A DNA stretch of 64,000 nt from an uncultured Coriobacteriia bacterium. GTDB lineage: Bacteria > Actinomycetota > Coriobacteriia > Coriobacteriales > QAMH01. Of the stretch, positions 17,279-26,287 are shown piece after piece. Under the pieces are notes generated by a model, which worked only from the letters and a program-made list of their open reading frames with translations, made no database searches and had not been told where the DNA came from. Numbering within the stretch: position 1 is the stretch's first letter; each line of letters begins with the position of its first letter. The stretch spans positions 62,001 to 126,000 of the forward strand of contig CAOKAE010000001.1 of the NCBI GenBank assembly GCA_948466335.1. The letters run 5' to 3'. The position numbers were made by a program, and so were the translations under genes.

Positions 17279-17311
17279 GATGTGTCAGGGGGTCAGGCAC
17301 CGTGACACATC
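17279..17311. repeat. GATGTGTCA palindrome with GGTCAGGCACC loop
   Basis: 9-bp arms GATGTGTCA and TGACACATC flank a loop containing GGTCAGGCACC. The loop resembles GGTCAGACAC of the dispersed AATGAGACA element, so this looks like a sister family of REP-like palindromes. It lies between serC and its terminator. Confidence 0.6.
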
Positions 17312-17327
17312 GCCTCCTTACCTGTGC

Positions 17328-18407
17328 TTATTTGTTGTTGGCCTCGAACTCGCTCATGAAGTCGACGAGAGCCTGGACGCCCTCGATGGGCATGGCGTTG
17401 TAGATGCTGGCGCGCATGCCACCCACGCTGCGATGGCCCTTGATGTTGGCGAAACCAGCCTCGGTCGCCTCGGCGATGAACTTCTTGTCGAGCTCCGCAT
17501 CGCCGGTGACAAAGGGGACGTTCATGATGGAGCGGTCCTCGGGCACGACGGTGCCCTTGAAGAGCTCACTCTGGTCGAGGAAATCGTAGAGCAGCTTGGC
17601 CTTGGCCTCGTTGCGCTCCTTCATGGCCTCGAGGCCGCCGAGCTCCTTGATCCACTTGAACACGAGGCCGCACACGTAGATGCCATAGCACGGCGGCGTG
17701 TTGTAGAGGCTGCCGGCATCGGCCTGCGTCTTGAGGCGCAGCATGGTGGGCACGCCGGGAAGGTCGTCCGGGATGAGGTCCTCGCGCACGATGACGATCT
17801 GCACGCCGGAGGGGCCGACGTTCTTCTGCGCGCCTGCGTGGATGAGGCCGTACTTGCTCACGTCCACGGGCTCGGACAGGAACATCGAGCTCTGGTCGGC
17901 CACGAGGACGTGGCCCTTGGTGTTGGGCAGCTCGTGGATGCGGTTGCCGTGGATGGTCTCGTTCTCGCACATATAGACGAAGGAGGCATCGTCGCGGATG
18001 TCGAGATCGGAGAGGTCGGGGATGCGCGAGAAGTTATCATCCTCGCCGCTGGCCACGACCTTGACGTCGCCCAAAATCTGGCCTTCCTTGAGGGCCTTCT
18101 TCGACCAGCTACCGGTGACGATGTAATCGGCCTTGCCGTTGGTAGCAAGGTTCTGAAACAGCGACGCGAAGATGAGCGAATCGCCGCCCTGCAGAAAGAG
18201 CACCTTGTAGTTATCGGGGATGTCGAGCAAATCGCGCAGGTCTTGCTCGGCCTCGGTGATGATCTTGGTGAATTCGGGAGAGCGATGACTCATCTCCATG
18301 ACGGACATGCCGCAACCCTCGTAATCGAGCATCTCGTTTGCGGCCTGTTGCAGGACCTCCTCGGGGAGTACCGCCGGACCGGCGGAAAAGTTGTACACGC
18401 GTGCCAT
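17328..18407 (-). CDS. serC: Phosphoserine aminotransferase
   Basis: A 359-residue class V aminotransferase that converts 3-phosphohydroxypyruvate and glutamate to phosphoserine. The start MARVYNFSAGPAVLPEEVL, the early MEMSHRSPEF and the PLP-lysine region HAGAQKNVGPSGV are diagnostic. The C-terminal GGMRASIYNAMP fits. The frame opens 47 codons upstream, but the family start fixes ATG 18407. With serA at 8246 it supplies the phosphorylated serine pathway; no serB is seen. Confidence 0.97.
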   Translation of the reverse strand: MARVYNFSAGPAVLPEEVLQQAANEMLDYEGCGMSVMEMSHRSPEFTKIITEAEQDLRDLLDIPDNYKVLFLQGGDSLIFASLFQNLATNGKADYIVTGSWSKKALKEGQILGDVKVVASGEDDNFSRIPDLSDLDIRDDASFVYMCENETIHGNRIHELPNTKGHVLVADQSSMFLSEPVDVSKYGLIHAGAQKNVGPSGVQIVIVREDLIPDDLPGVPTMLRLKTQADAGSLYNTPPCYGIYVCGLVFKWIKELGGLEAMKERNEAKAKLLYDFLDQSELFKGTVVPEDRSIMNVPFVTGDAELDKKFIAEATEAGFANIKGHRSVGGMRASIYNAMPIEGVQALVDFMSEFEANNK

Positions 18408-18439
18408 GTGAGTCAGCTTCCTTTCAACCTGAATATGCG

Positions 18440-18468
18440 AGCGGACTTGCAGTTTAAGCAAGTCCGCT
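18440..18468. terminator. Hairpin between hpf and serC
   Basis: AGCGGACTTGC and GCAAGTCCGCT form an 11-bp perfect stem with a 7-nt loop. It lies about 115 bp past the hpf stop and in the serC leader. It could end hpf transcription or fold in the serC 5' leader; no long T-run is present. Confidence 0.5.
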
Positions 18469-18584
18469 TTCACATCATAGCAGGTTGTGACTGGCGCGAA
18501 TGTAGCATTACGCACAAATGGCCAGATGGGCACCCGCGCGAATACCATGGGACGCGATCACTCGCGCCCCATGCCGCGCTACCT

Positions 18585-19160
18585 CTAGGCGTTGACGATG
18601 GGCCTGATGATGCCGTAGCCGCCGTTCTTGCGATGGTAGATGACCTGGACCTGATGGGCATCCTGGTCGAAGTAGACGAAGAAGTCATGGCCGAGCAGGT
18701 CGGTCTGCACGAGGGCGTGCTCCTCGGTCATGGGCTCCATCTCGACTTCCTTCAGGCGTACGAGCAGATCATCGTCTTCCTCGGGCTCGGTGGGAATGAC
18801 ATCGGGGATGTCGAGCTCTTCGGGCTGGAGGTGACGGATGGTGCTCCTGCCGCCGCGACGCTCGACGAGACGCGTCTTGTACTTGCGCAGCTGGCGGGCG
18901 ACCTTGTCGGAGGCCAGGTCGATGGCCGCGTACATGTCCTCGGCGGATTCTGCCACGCGGATGACGGCGCCCTTGGCGTTGACCGTGACCTCGCAGATGG
19001 CGTTGAGCGAGATGGCCGGGTTCTTCTCGGTGCGCAGGACGACTTCGGCGTCCATGGCGGCGCTATCGAAGACCTCGAGCGAGCGGGCGATCTTCTCGTC
19101 GACGTAATCCTTGATGGCAGGGGTGACGTTCATCTTTCGCCCTGAAACTGTAATAGCCAT
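18585..19160 (-). CDS. hpf: Ribosome hibernation promoting factor, long form
   Basis: A 191-residue long HPF/RaiA. The N-terminal domain (residues 1-100, MAITVSGRKMNVTPAIKDYVDEK) binds the 30S subunit. An acidic linker (PTEPEEDDD) joins the C-terminal dimerisation domain (LGHDFFVYFDQDAHQVQVIYHRKNGGYGIIRP). Long forms drive 100S ribosome dimers in stationary phase. A strong AAGGAGG precedes the ATG. It follows the solute-binding lipoprotein gene by 32 bp and may be co-transcribed with it. Confidence 0.96.
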   Translation of the reverse strand: MAITVSGRKMNVTPAIKDYVDEKIARSLEVFDSAAMDAEVVLRTEKNPAISLNAICEVTVNAKGAVIRVAESAEDMYAAIDLASDKVARQLRKYKTRLVERRGGRSTIRHLQPEELDIPDVIPTEPEEDDDLLVRLKEVEMEPMTEEHALVQTDLLGHDFFVYFDQDAHQVQVIYHRKNGGYGIIRPIVNA

Positions 19161-19192
19161 GATAAACCTCCTTGATCGTGGGCTGACTCGTT

Positions 19193-20194
19193 CTACTCGT
19201 CGCCGGATTGCTGGCCCGCATCCTCCTCACCTGGGTCTTCCGGCGTGTCGGGATTGGGTTCGTCCGGGTTTTCGGGAGCGGGTTGCTCGCCAACGCCGAA
19301 GGCCTTCGCCGGCAGGGCTGCCAGGTCGGTCTTGCCCGCAAGCAGCGTGTCTCCGTCGGAGCCCAGCCACTTGGTCGCGATGACGCGCATGACGCCGTTC
19401 TCGTTGATGGTCTTGATGGCGGCGTTGACGCCGCTCGAAAGCGCGGAGCTCTGCGTGAGGGTCACCGCGTAGATGGGCGTGACGCAATCTGCGCCGAGGA
19501 AGCCCATGCGGATGACGTTCTCGTAGTTGCGCGCGAAGTAGTCGCCGATGACCGCATCGGTCACGAGGAACTTCTGCTCGCCGTTGCTGAGCGCGTCGAA
19601 CGCGGCCTGCATGGTGGGCATGGCGACGACCTTGTCGATGCCCAGGAGCTCCTGCACCTTGCTTGCGGCGGTGGTTTCGGCCTGGACGAGGATCTTGGCG
19701 GTACCGGCGTTGGCCTGCGCCGCGACGTCCTCGATGGAGACGGGGCGATTGGTGCTCAGGCAGAACAGCGAGAGGCCGTCGGTCAAGTAGGGATCGCTGT
19801 AGGTGACGAGGTCGCCCGTGCCGGACTTGGTGAGCCCGAGCGCGACGTCGACCTGCTTGTTGCTGAGCGCGAAGCGGCCACTCGAACCCACGTCGATGAT
19901 CTGCATGCGCAAGCCCAGCTCCTGGGCCACGGCCGCGGCGACGTCAACGTCGATGCCCACGGTCTGGTTGCTAGAGTTGGTGCCACCGTAGGGGGAGTTG
20001 CTCGTGTTGATGCCGACAGTGAGCACGCCCTCGGTGATGGTTGCCGAGGCATCCAGCTTGGGCGTGAGGTTGCTCTCGACCTGGGTTTTGGTCTGAAGCT
20101 GGCATGCGGACAGCCCGATCACGGCGAGCATGCAGGCGACGAGCGCCATGGCGATTGCGGATATTCCCTTGTGCTTGATTTGCTTTGCGAACAT
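19193..20194 (-). CDS. Family 3 amino-acid-binding lipoprotein
   Basis: A 333-residue substrate-binding lipoprotein. The signal peptide ends in the lipobox GLSAC. The mature part has the SBP_bac_3 pattern (LTVGINTSNSPYGGTN...GIDVDVAAAVAQELGLRMQII...VDVALGLTKSG). The C-terminus is an acidic Pro-rich tail. GGAG precedes the ATG at 20194; the upstream in-frame extension is not a signal peptide. No permease or ATPase is adjacent, so it is an orphan binding protein or uses a distant transporter. Confidence 0.88.
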   Translation of the reverse strand: MFAKQIKHKGISAIAMALVACMLAVIGLSACQLQTKTQVESNLTPKLDASATITEGVLTVGINTSNSPYGGTNSSNQTVGIDVDVAAAVAQELGLRMQIIDVGSSGRFALSNKQVDVALGLTKSGTGDLVTYSDPYLTDGLSLFCLSTNRPVSIEDVAAQANAGTAKILVQAETTAASKVQELLGIDKVVAMPTMQAAFDALSNGEQKFLVTDAVIGDYFARNYENVIRMGFLGADCVTPIYAVTLTQSSALSSGVNAAIKTINENGVMRVIATKWLGSDGDTLLAGKTDLAALPAKAFGVGEQPAPENPDEPNPDTPEDPGEEDAGQQSGDE

Positions 20195-20507
20195 CTTGCT
20201 CCGTTTGTCATGGGCCAGTGGAAGCGCTCCTCCCAACTGACCTGGTTTTTGACCCCACACTCGCATACAGAAACTTTTGCCTGATACTATCTCACTACTC
20301 ATTTTCTCGCCCGGGCCACCGTATGTGACCTTAACGGACGGTACGTCTTACCCCTAAGATGCGCCATGCTCACGTCCGGGAAACCCCGTACGCTTACGTG
20401 GATCCTTTCGACCGCATCTGCCTTGGACTAGAGCCGTTTTACCAGCTCGCAACCACAGACTTGGGAGGAGCACATCTAGTGTATCACGCAGCAGATAAAC
20501 GCGTGCG
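20195..20507 (-). other. 313-bp non-coding gap, candidate structured RNA
   Basis: No credible gene is present. The central part, transcribed leftwards with its neighbours, has several complementary blocks (for example ACGGACGG near 20333 with ACGTCCGGG near 20374, and GGGAAACCCC). It lies one gene upstream of hpf (raiA). The raiA RNA motif is known near raiA genes in Firmicutes and Actinobacteria, so that is one hypothesis; an ordinary leader and promoter is the alternative. Confidence 0.3.
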
Positions 20508-22724
20508 CTAGATTCTCCGCAAAACAAAACAATGATGGACCTTGGCGTGACGCTCGAAATCCAACGGTATGGTCTTGTCGGTGATGTCCACAACCTGCAC
20601 GCCCGCGCGCTCGATCGTCTCACGATCGAGCTTGAATCCACGCAGATTACACGAGAAGACAGCGGCACCGCCACGGGTCAACAGTCGGCTCACGCCGATG
20701 AGCAGTTCCGCATGGTCGCGTTGCACGTCCCATCCGCGTTGGCGCATCTTCGCGGAATTCGAGAAGGTGGGAGGGTCGACGAAGATGAGGTCCCAACGCA
20801 TCTTGGTGTGCCGCGTCTGGGTGACCCATTCGACGCAATCGGCGCGGATGAACTCCTGATGGCCGTTCATGAGGCCGTTGAGCTCCATGTTGCGCTCGCC
20901 CCATTGCAGGTAAGTGTTCGAGAGGTCGACGCTCGTCGTGAACTTCGCCCCGCGTGCGGCGGCATAGACGCTGGCCGTGCAGGTGTAGGCGAAGAGGTTG
21001 AGGAAGCTCTTGCCCGCGGCGAGCTTGCCGACCAGCTCGCGCGTGTCGCGATGGTCGAGAAACAGGCCCGTGTCGAGATAGCTCGCGAGGTCCACCTCGA
21101 AGAGCAGTCCGTTCTCCTGCGTGACGAGTGCCCCTGACCGGGCAAATGAGACAGATGTGTCTGACCAAACTGTCTCATTTCTTGCGTACTGCGAGCCGCC
21201 CTTGGCCCGAACGCGGCGCTTCACGAAGATGTCGTCCGCGGGAACGTCGAGCACGACGCTCGCGATGTTGAGGGCGTCGGCCATGCGGCGCGCGGCCTTG
21301 CCGACATCGATGTTCTTGGGGGGCGCGTACTCGGCAACGTGCACGAGGCGTCTGCCCGCATCTGCGCCCGCGCCCTCGTAGAGGTCGATGGCCATGTTGT
21401 AGTCGGGTAGATCGGCATCGTAGACGCGAAAGGCCGAGACCTTGTTCTTGGTCGCCCATTTGCGGCGCTGCTTGAAGACCTTGTTGAGACGGTCGGCAAA
21501 TTGCTGGGCACCCGCGTCGTAAACCGCGATGTCGCAATCGCGCACGTTCGCCTGCGTCCGTTGCCCCGCACTCGCATGCAGGTCGAAGAGCGCGATATCG
21601 CAGGGAGCAGAGCCGTTCATGCACGCAAAGCCCTCGCTGCGCTCCATGCCCAGGTAGGCATCGGCATCTTGGCTGCCCACGAGCATGACGGCCGCATCGA
21701 GCTGCGTGTAGCCGAGGAGTTGACGCGCGAGCTGCGCATAGCATGCGGGCAGCGTCGCCTCGGGAACCTCGGCGGTGACGAAGAGGCAGCTCGCGAACAC
21801 GCCGCGAACATCATGGTGCCGCGCGAGCGCGGCGTCCAGCGCGTTTTCGTCCGCCAGAAACTCGATGAGGGGTGCCACGGCGGCGGCCTTGGCTCGGGCT
21901 TGCGCGCAGGCTATCTCTCGTTTGCGCGGGTCCGTCGCGTATATCGCGATCGCGCGCCGTCCCTCTTGCGCACGGACGTCGGCTGCGTCGAGAGCGGCTT
22001 CCCAAAGCCCCTCGTCGTGACCGGACCATCCGGTAAAGCCCCAGTTGGAGCGCGTGATACCCGGAGCTATGTCGGCTGCTATCAAGGCGGCCTCGATGGC
22101 GAGGGTGCCGGCAGCGCTCATGCTATCCACGAGCAATTCGCCACGGCGCGCGCGTTCGGGCCAGCCAATCGCAAGCAGCATGCCCGCCGCAAGCGTCTCG
22201 TGCACGAATGGGGAGGTGCTTCGCGCGGCATCGCGATAGCCGCGATCCTCCAGCGACGTGCCCGACAGGTCGAGGTAGATGGTCGCGCGGTTGCCACGCA
22301 GGTTCACCTGGATGCGCAGGTCGGGGTGCTGGGCGTCAACGTCCGGACGTTCGCCGCGCACGTCACGCAGCCGGTCGCAGATAGCGTCCTTCACGCGCAA
22401 CGCCGTATAGCGGGTGTCGCGCAACTGGTCGTTGGTGCCACGGGCGCTTACGGCGATGGTCGCCCCCGCGGCAACGTGATCCTCCCAGGCAAGCCCGTGC
22501 ACGCCCGCGTAGATGCTATCGGAATCCGACGCCTTGACGCGTTCGACCACCAGGAGGATGCGACTCGCGACGCGCGACCACAGCAAGGCGGTGTAGACCT
22601 GCTCCAAGCTCGCCGCAAACGCGACGCCGCCGGTCAGGGGGCGAACCTCGTCCATTCCGAGGTCACGCAGCTCCTGACCGAGAATCGGCTCGAGCCCGCT
22701 GCCGCATGTCGCGAAGAGCTCCAT
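20508..22724 (-). CDS. rlmL: 23S rRNA methyltransferase RlmKL with in-frame repeat insertion
   Basis: A 738-residue fusion of two SAM methyltransferases for 23S rRNA: N-terminal RlmL (G2445 N2) with a THUMP region, and C-terminal RlmK (G2069 N7). FLNLFAYTCTASVYAAARGA and FVDPPTFSNSAKM are the RlmK SAM and catalytic motifs; LVDSMSAAGTLAIEAALIA is in the RlmL half. Residues about 516-532 (RNETVWSDTSVSFARSG) are encoded by a dispersed palindrome and its flank. They lie in the loop just before QENGLLFEVDLASYLDTGLFLDHR, where homologues have an unrelated short linker. The frame is kept, so the enzyme is probably active. Confidence 0.93.
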   Translation of the reverse strand: MELFATCGSGLEPILGQELRDLGMDEVRPLTGGVAFAASLEQVYTALLWSRVASRILLVVERVKASDSDSIYAGVHGLAWEDHVAAGATIAVSARGTNDQLRDTRYTALRVKDAICDRLRDVRGERPDVDAQHPDLRIQVNLRGNRATIYLDLSGTSLEDRGYRDAARSTSPFVHETLAAGMLLAIGWPERARRGELLVDSMSAAGTLAIEAALIAADIAPGITRSNWGFTGWSGHDEGLWEAALDAADVRAQEGRRAIAIYATDPRKREIACAQARAKAAAVAPLIEFLADENALDAALARHHDVRGVFASCLFVTAEVPEATLPACYAQLARQLLGYTQLDAAVMLVGSQDADAYLGMERSEGFACMNGSAPCDIALFDLHASAGQRTQANVRDCDIAVYDAGAQQFADRLNKVFKQRRKWATKNKVSAFRVYDADLPDYNMAIDLYEGAGADAGRRLVHVAEYAPPKNIDVGKAARRMADALNIASVVLDVPADDIFVKRRVRAKGGSQYARNETVWSDTSVSFARSGALVTQENGLLFEVDLASYLDTGLFLDHRDTRELVGKLAAGKSFLNLFAYTCTASVYAAARGAKFTTSVDLSNTYLQWGERNMELNGLMNGHQEFIRADCVEWVTQTRHTKMRWDLIFVDPPTFSNSAKMRQRGWDVQRDHAELLIGVSRLLTRGGAAVFSCNLRGFKLDRETIERAGVQVVDITDKTIPLDFERHAKVHHCFVLRRI
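21145..21179. repeat. AATGAGACA palindrome inside rlmKL
   Basis: A full 35-bp copy with a forward GTCTGACC loop lies inside the rlmKL coding region. The preceding bases CTGACCGGGCA are also found before the copy at 24767. Read on the gene strand it gives NETVWSDTSVS without a stop. Confidence 0.92.
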
Positions 22725-22738
22725 GGCACCGTGCTCGT

Positions 22739-23794
22739 CTAGTTCTTCGAGAAGAAGCCGTCGATGGGCGGGGGAGCGCCGTGCGAACGGCCGGAAGACC
22801 CCGGCATGTCGTTGTCATCGAAGAGGTCCGAGCCGCCGAAGAGGTCGTCGAACCGCTCGCAGCGTTCGTTGAAGCCGTCGGCGAGCGCCCAATCCAGGCC
22901 GTAGTCGGCGCAGGTCTGCTCGTCTTCGTAAAGCAGCGCGAGCGCCTGGATGCTCATTTCCTCCCCGCCGACCACCTGCAGCAGTTCGTAGAGCTGATAG
23001 GCGGTTTCGGTCATGGGGATGGTCACCTCGAGCTCTTCGGCGACGTCCAGCGCCACGTCGAGCATGTCGAGGAAGCTCGCGATGTCGATGGCCCCCGTGT
23101 AGTCATGACCGAGCACCTGCGGGATGCAGTCGACGAGCGCGCGGGAGCCACCCGAAGTCGAGGCAAGCACGTTGAGCGCGTTCTTCTCGGGAAAGCCCGC
23201 GATGTGCGCGAGCGAAATGGCCTCGACGGCGCCCATGAGCGACCCGGCTAACGCGATGATGCTGATCATGGCCGCGAACTGTCCGTCGCCCGCCGCCTCC
23301 TGCGGCATGATGCGGGGCGCGAGGAACGGGAACAGCGGCGAAAGGGTCTCCTGCGCCTGCGGGTCGCCGCCCACAAAGGCCACGGGCTGCTCGTGCTCGC
23401 CCACGCAGACGATGGGGGCGTCGAGCACCTCGATGTCGGAGACGGCGGCAACCGCCTGGATCTCGCGGGCGAGACGCGGACTCGATATGCTCAGGTCGAT
23501 GCAGAAGGTACCCGGATCCATGAGTTCGAGCAGGCCCTCGTCGCCCAGGTACAGGTTCTCCACGTCGGCCGTGGTGCGCAACGAGGTGATGACGACCTGA
23601 CTGCCGAGCAGGGCCTCCATGCGGTCATCGACGAAGACCACGCCCGCATCGCGCAGGGCCGGAGCCTCGCGCGGGTCGTGGCTCGCGACGACGACGTCGT
23701 AACCCGCCATCTTGAGCCTGACGATTGCCTCGACGGCGGCCGGCTGCGCCGCGCCGCCAAAGAACGTGATGCGCGTGTCGAGCGGACTTAACAT
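22739..23794 (-). CDS. 3-hydroxyisobutyrate-dehydrogenase-like protein lacking the catalytic Lys
   Basis: A 351-residue protein of the beta-hydroxyacid dehydrogenase family. The N-terminal Rossmann part (ITFFGGAAQPAAVEAIVRLKMAGYDVVV), IDLSISSPR and the following DAPIV strand align with the family. The catalytic motif, normally GxGxxxK...N, reads GDGQFAAMIS, so the lysine and asparagine appear replaced by Ala and Ser. The glycine-rich loop is also atypical. A low-complexity tail ends PPPIDGFFSKN. The start is 3 bp from the degV stop, so it is co-transcribed with degV. It may be a non-catalytic or altered-substrate member. Confidence 0.8.
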   Translation of the reverse strand: MLSPLDTRITFFGGAAQPAAVEAIVRLKMAGYDVVVASHDPREAPALRDAGVVFVDDRMEALLGSQVVITSLRTTADVENLYLGDEGLLELMDPGTFCIDLSISSPRLAREIQAVAAVSDIEVLDAPIVCVGEHEQPVAFVGGDPQAQETLSPLFPFLAPRIMPQEAAGDGQFAAMISIIALAGSLMGAVEAISLAHIAGFPEKNALNVLASTSGGSRALVDCIPQVLGHDYTGAIDIASFLDMLDVALDVAEELEVTIPMTETAYQLYELLQVVGGEEMSIQALALLYEDEQTCADYGLDWALADGFNERCERFDDLFGGSDLFDDNDMPGSSGRSHGAPPPIDGFFSKN

Positions 23795-23797
23795 CGA

Positions 23798-24739
23798 CTA
23801 CTCCCCACTGTTTATCTTGTTTGCGATGCGGTCGGCGATGGAAATCTTCTCGCGGCGGTCATCGCCCCAGAACACGACCGCGACCATGCCCGGACCGACG
23901 TGCGAGCCGATGACGGGGCCAATCTGGCTGCGGATGGCGGGGATGGCGCCATCGGGACGGTCAAGGTGCTCCTCGACCCACTTGACGTCGCCGTCGGCAT
24001 CGGCCGAAGCCGTGAGCACGACGCCGTTTGACCCGTGCCCCTCGGCATGGTTCTCGTCATAGCACTTGACCAGGGCCTTGAGGGACTTCTTGCGACCGCG
24101 GGCAACACCCGTGAGCGAGAGGGCTCCGTCGAGGTCGAAGGCGAGCAGCGGCTTGATGTTGAGCTTCGCGCCGATGGTGGCGGCTGCTGCCGGAATGCGA
24201 CCGCCCCTGCGCAGGTACTCGAGCTCGTCGACGGTGAACAGGCAGTTCACGAACCAGCGCGCCTCCTCGGCCCATGCCGCGAGCTGCTTGGCCGAAAGGC
24301 CGCGGTTGCGCTGGTTGATGGCCTCGTAGGCGAGTAGGCCCTCGGCAATCGACGCGAGCTTGGTGTCGATCACGTATATCTCGAAGTCGGGGTACTGCTC
24401 CCTGATGTCTGCGACGACCTGCTCGACGAGGCCGAAGGTGCCGGAGAGCGCGGAGCTGAAGCCGAGGTACACCGTGGGCGTGCCTTCCTTGGCGTAGCCC
24501 TCGAAGCGCTCGGTGATCTCGGAGACGGGAACCTGCGCCGTGCCCGAGACCTCGCCCTTGCGCATGCGATCGTAGAACTCCTTGGCGGACATGCTCTTCC
24601 ACATGTCGTCGAAGTGCTCGCCGTCGTTCATGTTAAACGGAAACTCCAGGAAGTCCACCTTGGCGTTCTCGAGTATCTCGAGGGGTAGGTCGCAACACGA
24701 GTCGAGAACCAAGCGGCACTGGATCTTATCTTCTGGCAT
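23798..24739 (-). CDS. DegV family fatty-acid-binding protein
   Basis: A 313-residue DegV/FakB protein. LVLDSCCDLP at the N-terminus and the central GLGFSSALSGT-like motif (YLGFSSALSGTFG) form the fatty-acid head-group site. SHVGPGMVAVVFWG near the end is the conserved C-terminal motif. FakB proteins present fatty acids to the kinase FakA; no fakA is nearby. GGAGACAGGT precedes the ATG. Confidence 0.92.
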   Translation of the reverse strand: MPEDKIQCRLVLDSCCDLPLEILENAKVDFLEFPFNMNDGEHFDDMWKSMSAKEFYDRMRKGEVSGTAQVPVSEITERFEGYAKEGTPTVYLGFSSALSGTFGLVEQVVADIREQYPDFEIYVIDTKLASIAEGLLAYEAINQRNRGLSAKQLAAWAEEARWFVNCLFTVDELEYLRRGGRIPAAAATIGAKLNIKPLLAFDLDGALSLTGVARGRKKSLKALVKCYDENHAEGHGSNGVVLTASADADGDVKWVEEHLDRPDGAIPAIRSQIGPVIGSHVGPGMVAVVFWGDDRREKISIADRIANKINSGE

Positions 24740-24766
24740 TACCTGTCTCCTTCTTCTGACCGGGCA

Positions 24767-24801
24767 AATGAGACAAATTGGTCAGACAAGTTTGTCTCAT
24801 T
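24767..24801. repeat. AATGAGACA palindrome, reverse-loop copy
   Basis: A 35-bp copy with the loop reversed (GGTCAGAC). It ends 2 bp before the pncB stop codon. CTGACCGGGCA precedes it, as at the rlmKL copy. Confidence 0.92.
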
Positions 24802-24803
24802 AA

Positions 24804-26264
24804 CTAATCGTAAAGCGAGCTGTTTCTGCCCGTGGCGATTACCATGTCGTTGCGCCTCTGGAAAAGGCCGCGTTCGATGCCGCAGGGATATTCGTGCGGG
24901 TTCATGAAGCGCTTGATCGAATCGTCCAGAAGCGCGAGTTGCCCGACGCATCTCTCGCGCGCGCTTTGGGCCGAGATGTCGACGTCGTTGACCCTGCCGT
25001 TGCTCACGAGCGGCTTGAGCAGCGTCTCGAAGCGCCCCTCCACCTTCTTGCGGCGCGTCGCGTCGAGCGGGTCGACCATGACGGCGTCCGCGGGCACGTC
25101 GTCGTTCACGTCGATGATGAGGTCGCCGGCCAACCGTCCATCGGCATCGAAGTAGCGACGCACGTCGAGCACGCCGGGGATGGTGCGCTTGTAGAGCTGC
25201 TCGGAAATCTTGAGACGCGGGCTCCACGCGTCCTGCCCCGGCTCGCGGATGGCGGAAAGCTTGTAGACGCCACCGAGGGCCGGCTGCCCGTAGGCGGCCG
25301 CCAGGTGCGTTCCCACGCCGAGGGACGTGTACTGGGCTTTCTGATCGTTGAGCGACATGATCGTGTACTCGTCCAGGTCGTTGGAGAGCACGATGCCCAC
25401 GTCGAAGAGCCCGGCCATGTCGAGCATGGACCGCGCCATCTTGGAGAGCCACGCGAGGTCACCGGAATCGATACGGATAGCCTGGAGCTTGTGGCCGCTC
25501 CGTTCCAGCTCGCGGGCGACGATGATGGCGTTTTTCACACCCTGCTCCACGTCGTAGGTGTCCACGAGCAGCGTGCAGTTGTCGGGCATCTCGGCCGCGT
25601 ACGCCCTGAAGGCGGTGAGCTCGTCGGGAAACGACATGACCCACGAATGCGCATGGGTGCCGCCAACGGGAATGCCGTAGCGCTTGCCCGCGAGCACGTT
25701 GGCCACTGAAGCGCACCCGCCCACGTAGGCGGCGCGCGATGCCGACATCGCGCCATCGGGGCCTTGCGCGCGGCGCAGACCGAACTCGGAGACGGGGCGT
25801 CCCTCGGCCGCCTTGCAGATGCGCGCGGCCTTGGTCGCGATGAGCGTCTGGAAGTTGATGCCGTTGAGGATGGCCGGCTCGAGCAGCTGGCATTGCAGCA
25901 GCGGGCCGGTCACGCGCACAAGCGGCTCGCGCGGGAAGACGGGGGAGCCCTCCGGCACGGTGCAGATGTCGACCGACAGCTCGAGCTGGCGCAACCAGGC
26001 GAGGAAGTCGGGATCGAACAGCGGCGTCTTTGCCGCGGTGGTCAGGGACGCGAGGTACTCGATGTCGTCATCGGTAAAGCCGAAGCCATCGACGAGCTCG
26101 GCGATCTGGTTGGCGCCGCAGAAGACGCCGTACCCTCCCCCGAAGGGGTTGTCGCGATAGAACGAGTAGAAGCACGCCTCGGTGTCGAGCTTGCCTTGCG
26201 ACCAGTAGCCCTGGGCCATCGTGATCTCGTAGAGATCGGTCAGCAGCGTCATGTTGCGTGCCAT
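24804..26264 (-). CDS. pncB: Nicotinate phosphoribosyltransferase
   Basis: A 486-residue NAPRTase of the NAD salvage pathway. It couples nicotinate and PRPP to nicotinate mononucleotide with ATP hydrolysis. TLLTDLYEITMAQGYW, EFGLRRAQGPDGAMSASRAAYVGGC and GTHAHSWVMSF (with the conserved His) are diagnostic. GGAG precedes the ATG. The gene lies between degV and ricT on the same strand. Confidence 0.95.
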   Translation of the reverse strand: MARNMTLLTDLYEITMAQGYWSQGKLDTEACFYSFYRDNPFGGGYGVFCGANQIAELVDGFGFTDDDIEYLASLTTAAKTPLFDPDFLAWLRQLELSVDICTVPEGSPVFPREPLVRVTGPLLQCQLLEPAILNGINFQTLIATKAARICKAAEGRPVSEFGLRRAQGPDGAMSASRAAYVGGCASVANVLAGKRYGIPVGGTHAHSWVMSFPDELTAFRAYAAEMPDNCTLLVDTYDVEQGVKNAIIVARELERSGHKLQAIRIDSGDLAWLSKMARSMLDMAGLFDVGIVLSNDLDEYTIMSLNDQKAQYTSLGVGTHLAAAYGQPALGGVYKLSAIREPGQDAWSPRLKISEQLYKRTIPGVLDVRRYFDADGRLAGDLIIDVNDDVPADAVMVDPLDATRRKKVEGRFETLLKPLVSNGRVNDVDISAQSARERCVGQLALLDDSIKRFMNPHEYPCGIERGLFQRRNDMVIATGRNSSLYD

Positions 26265-26287
26265 GTGCTTCTCCTGCCCTGCGCGAA

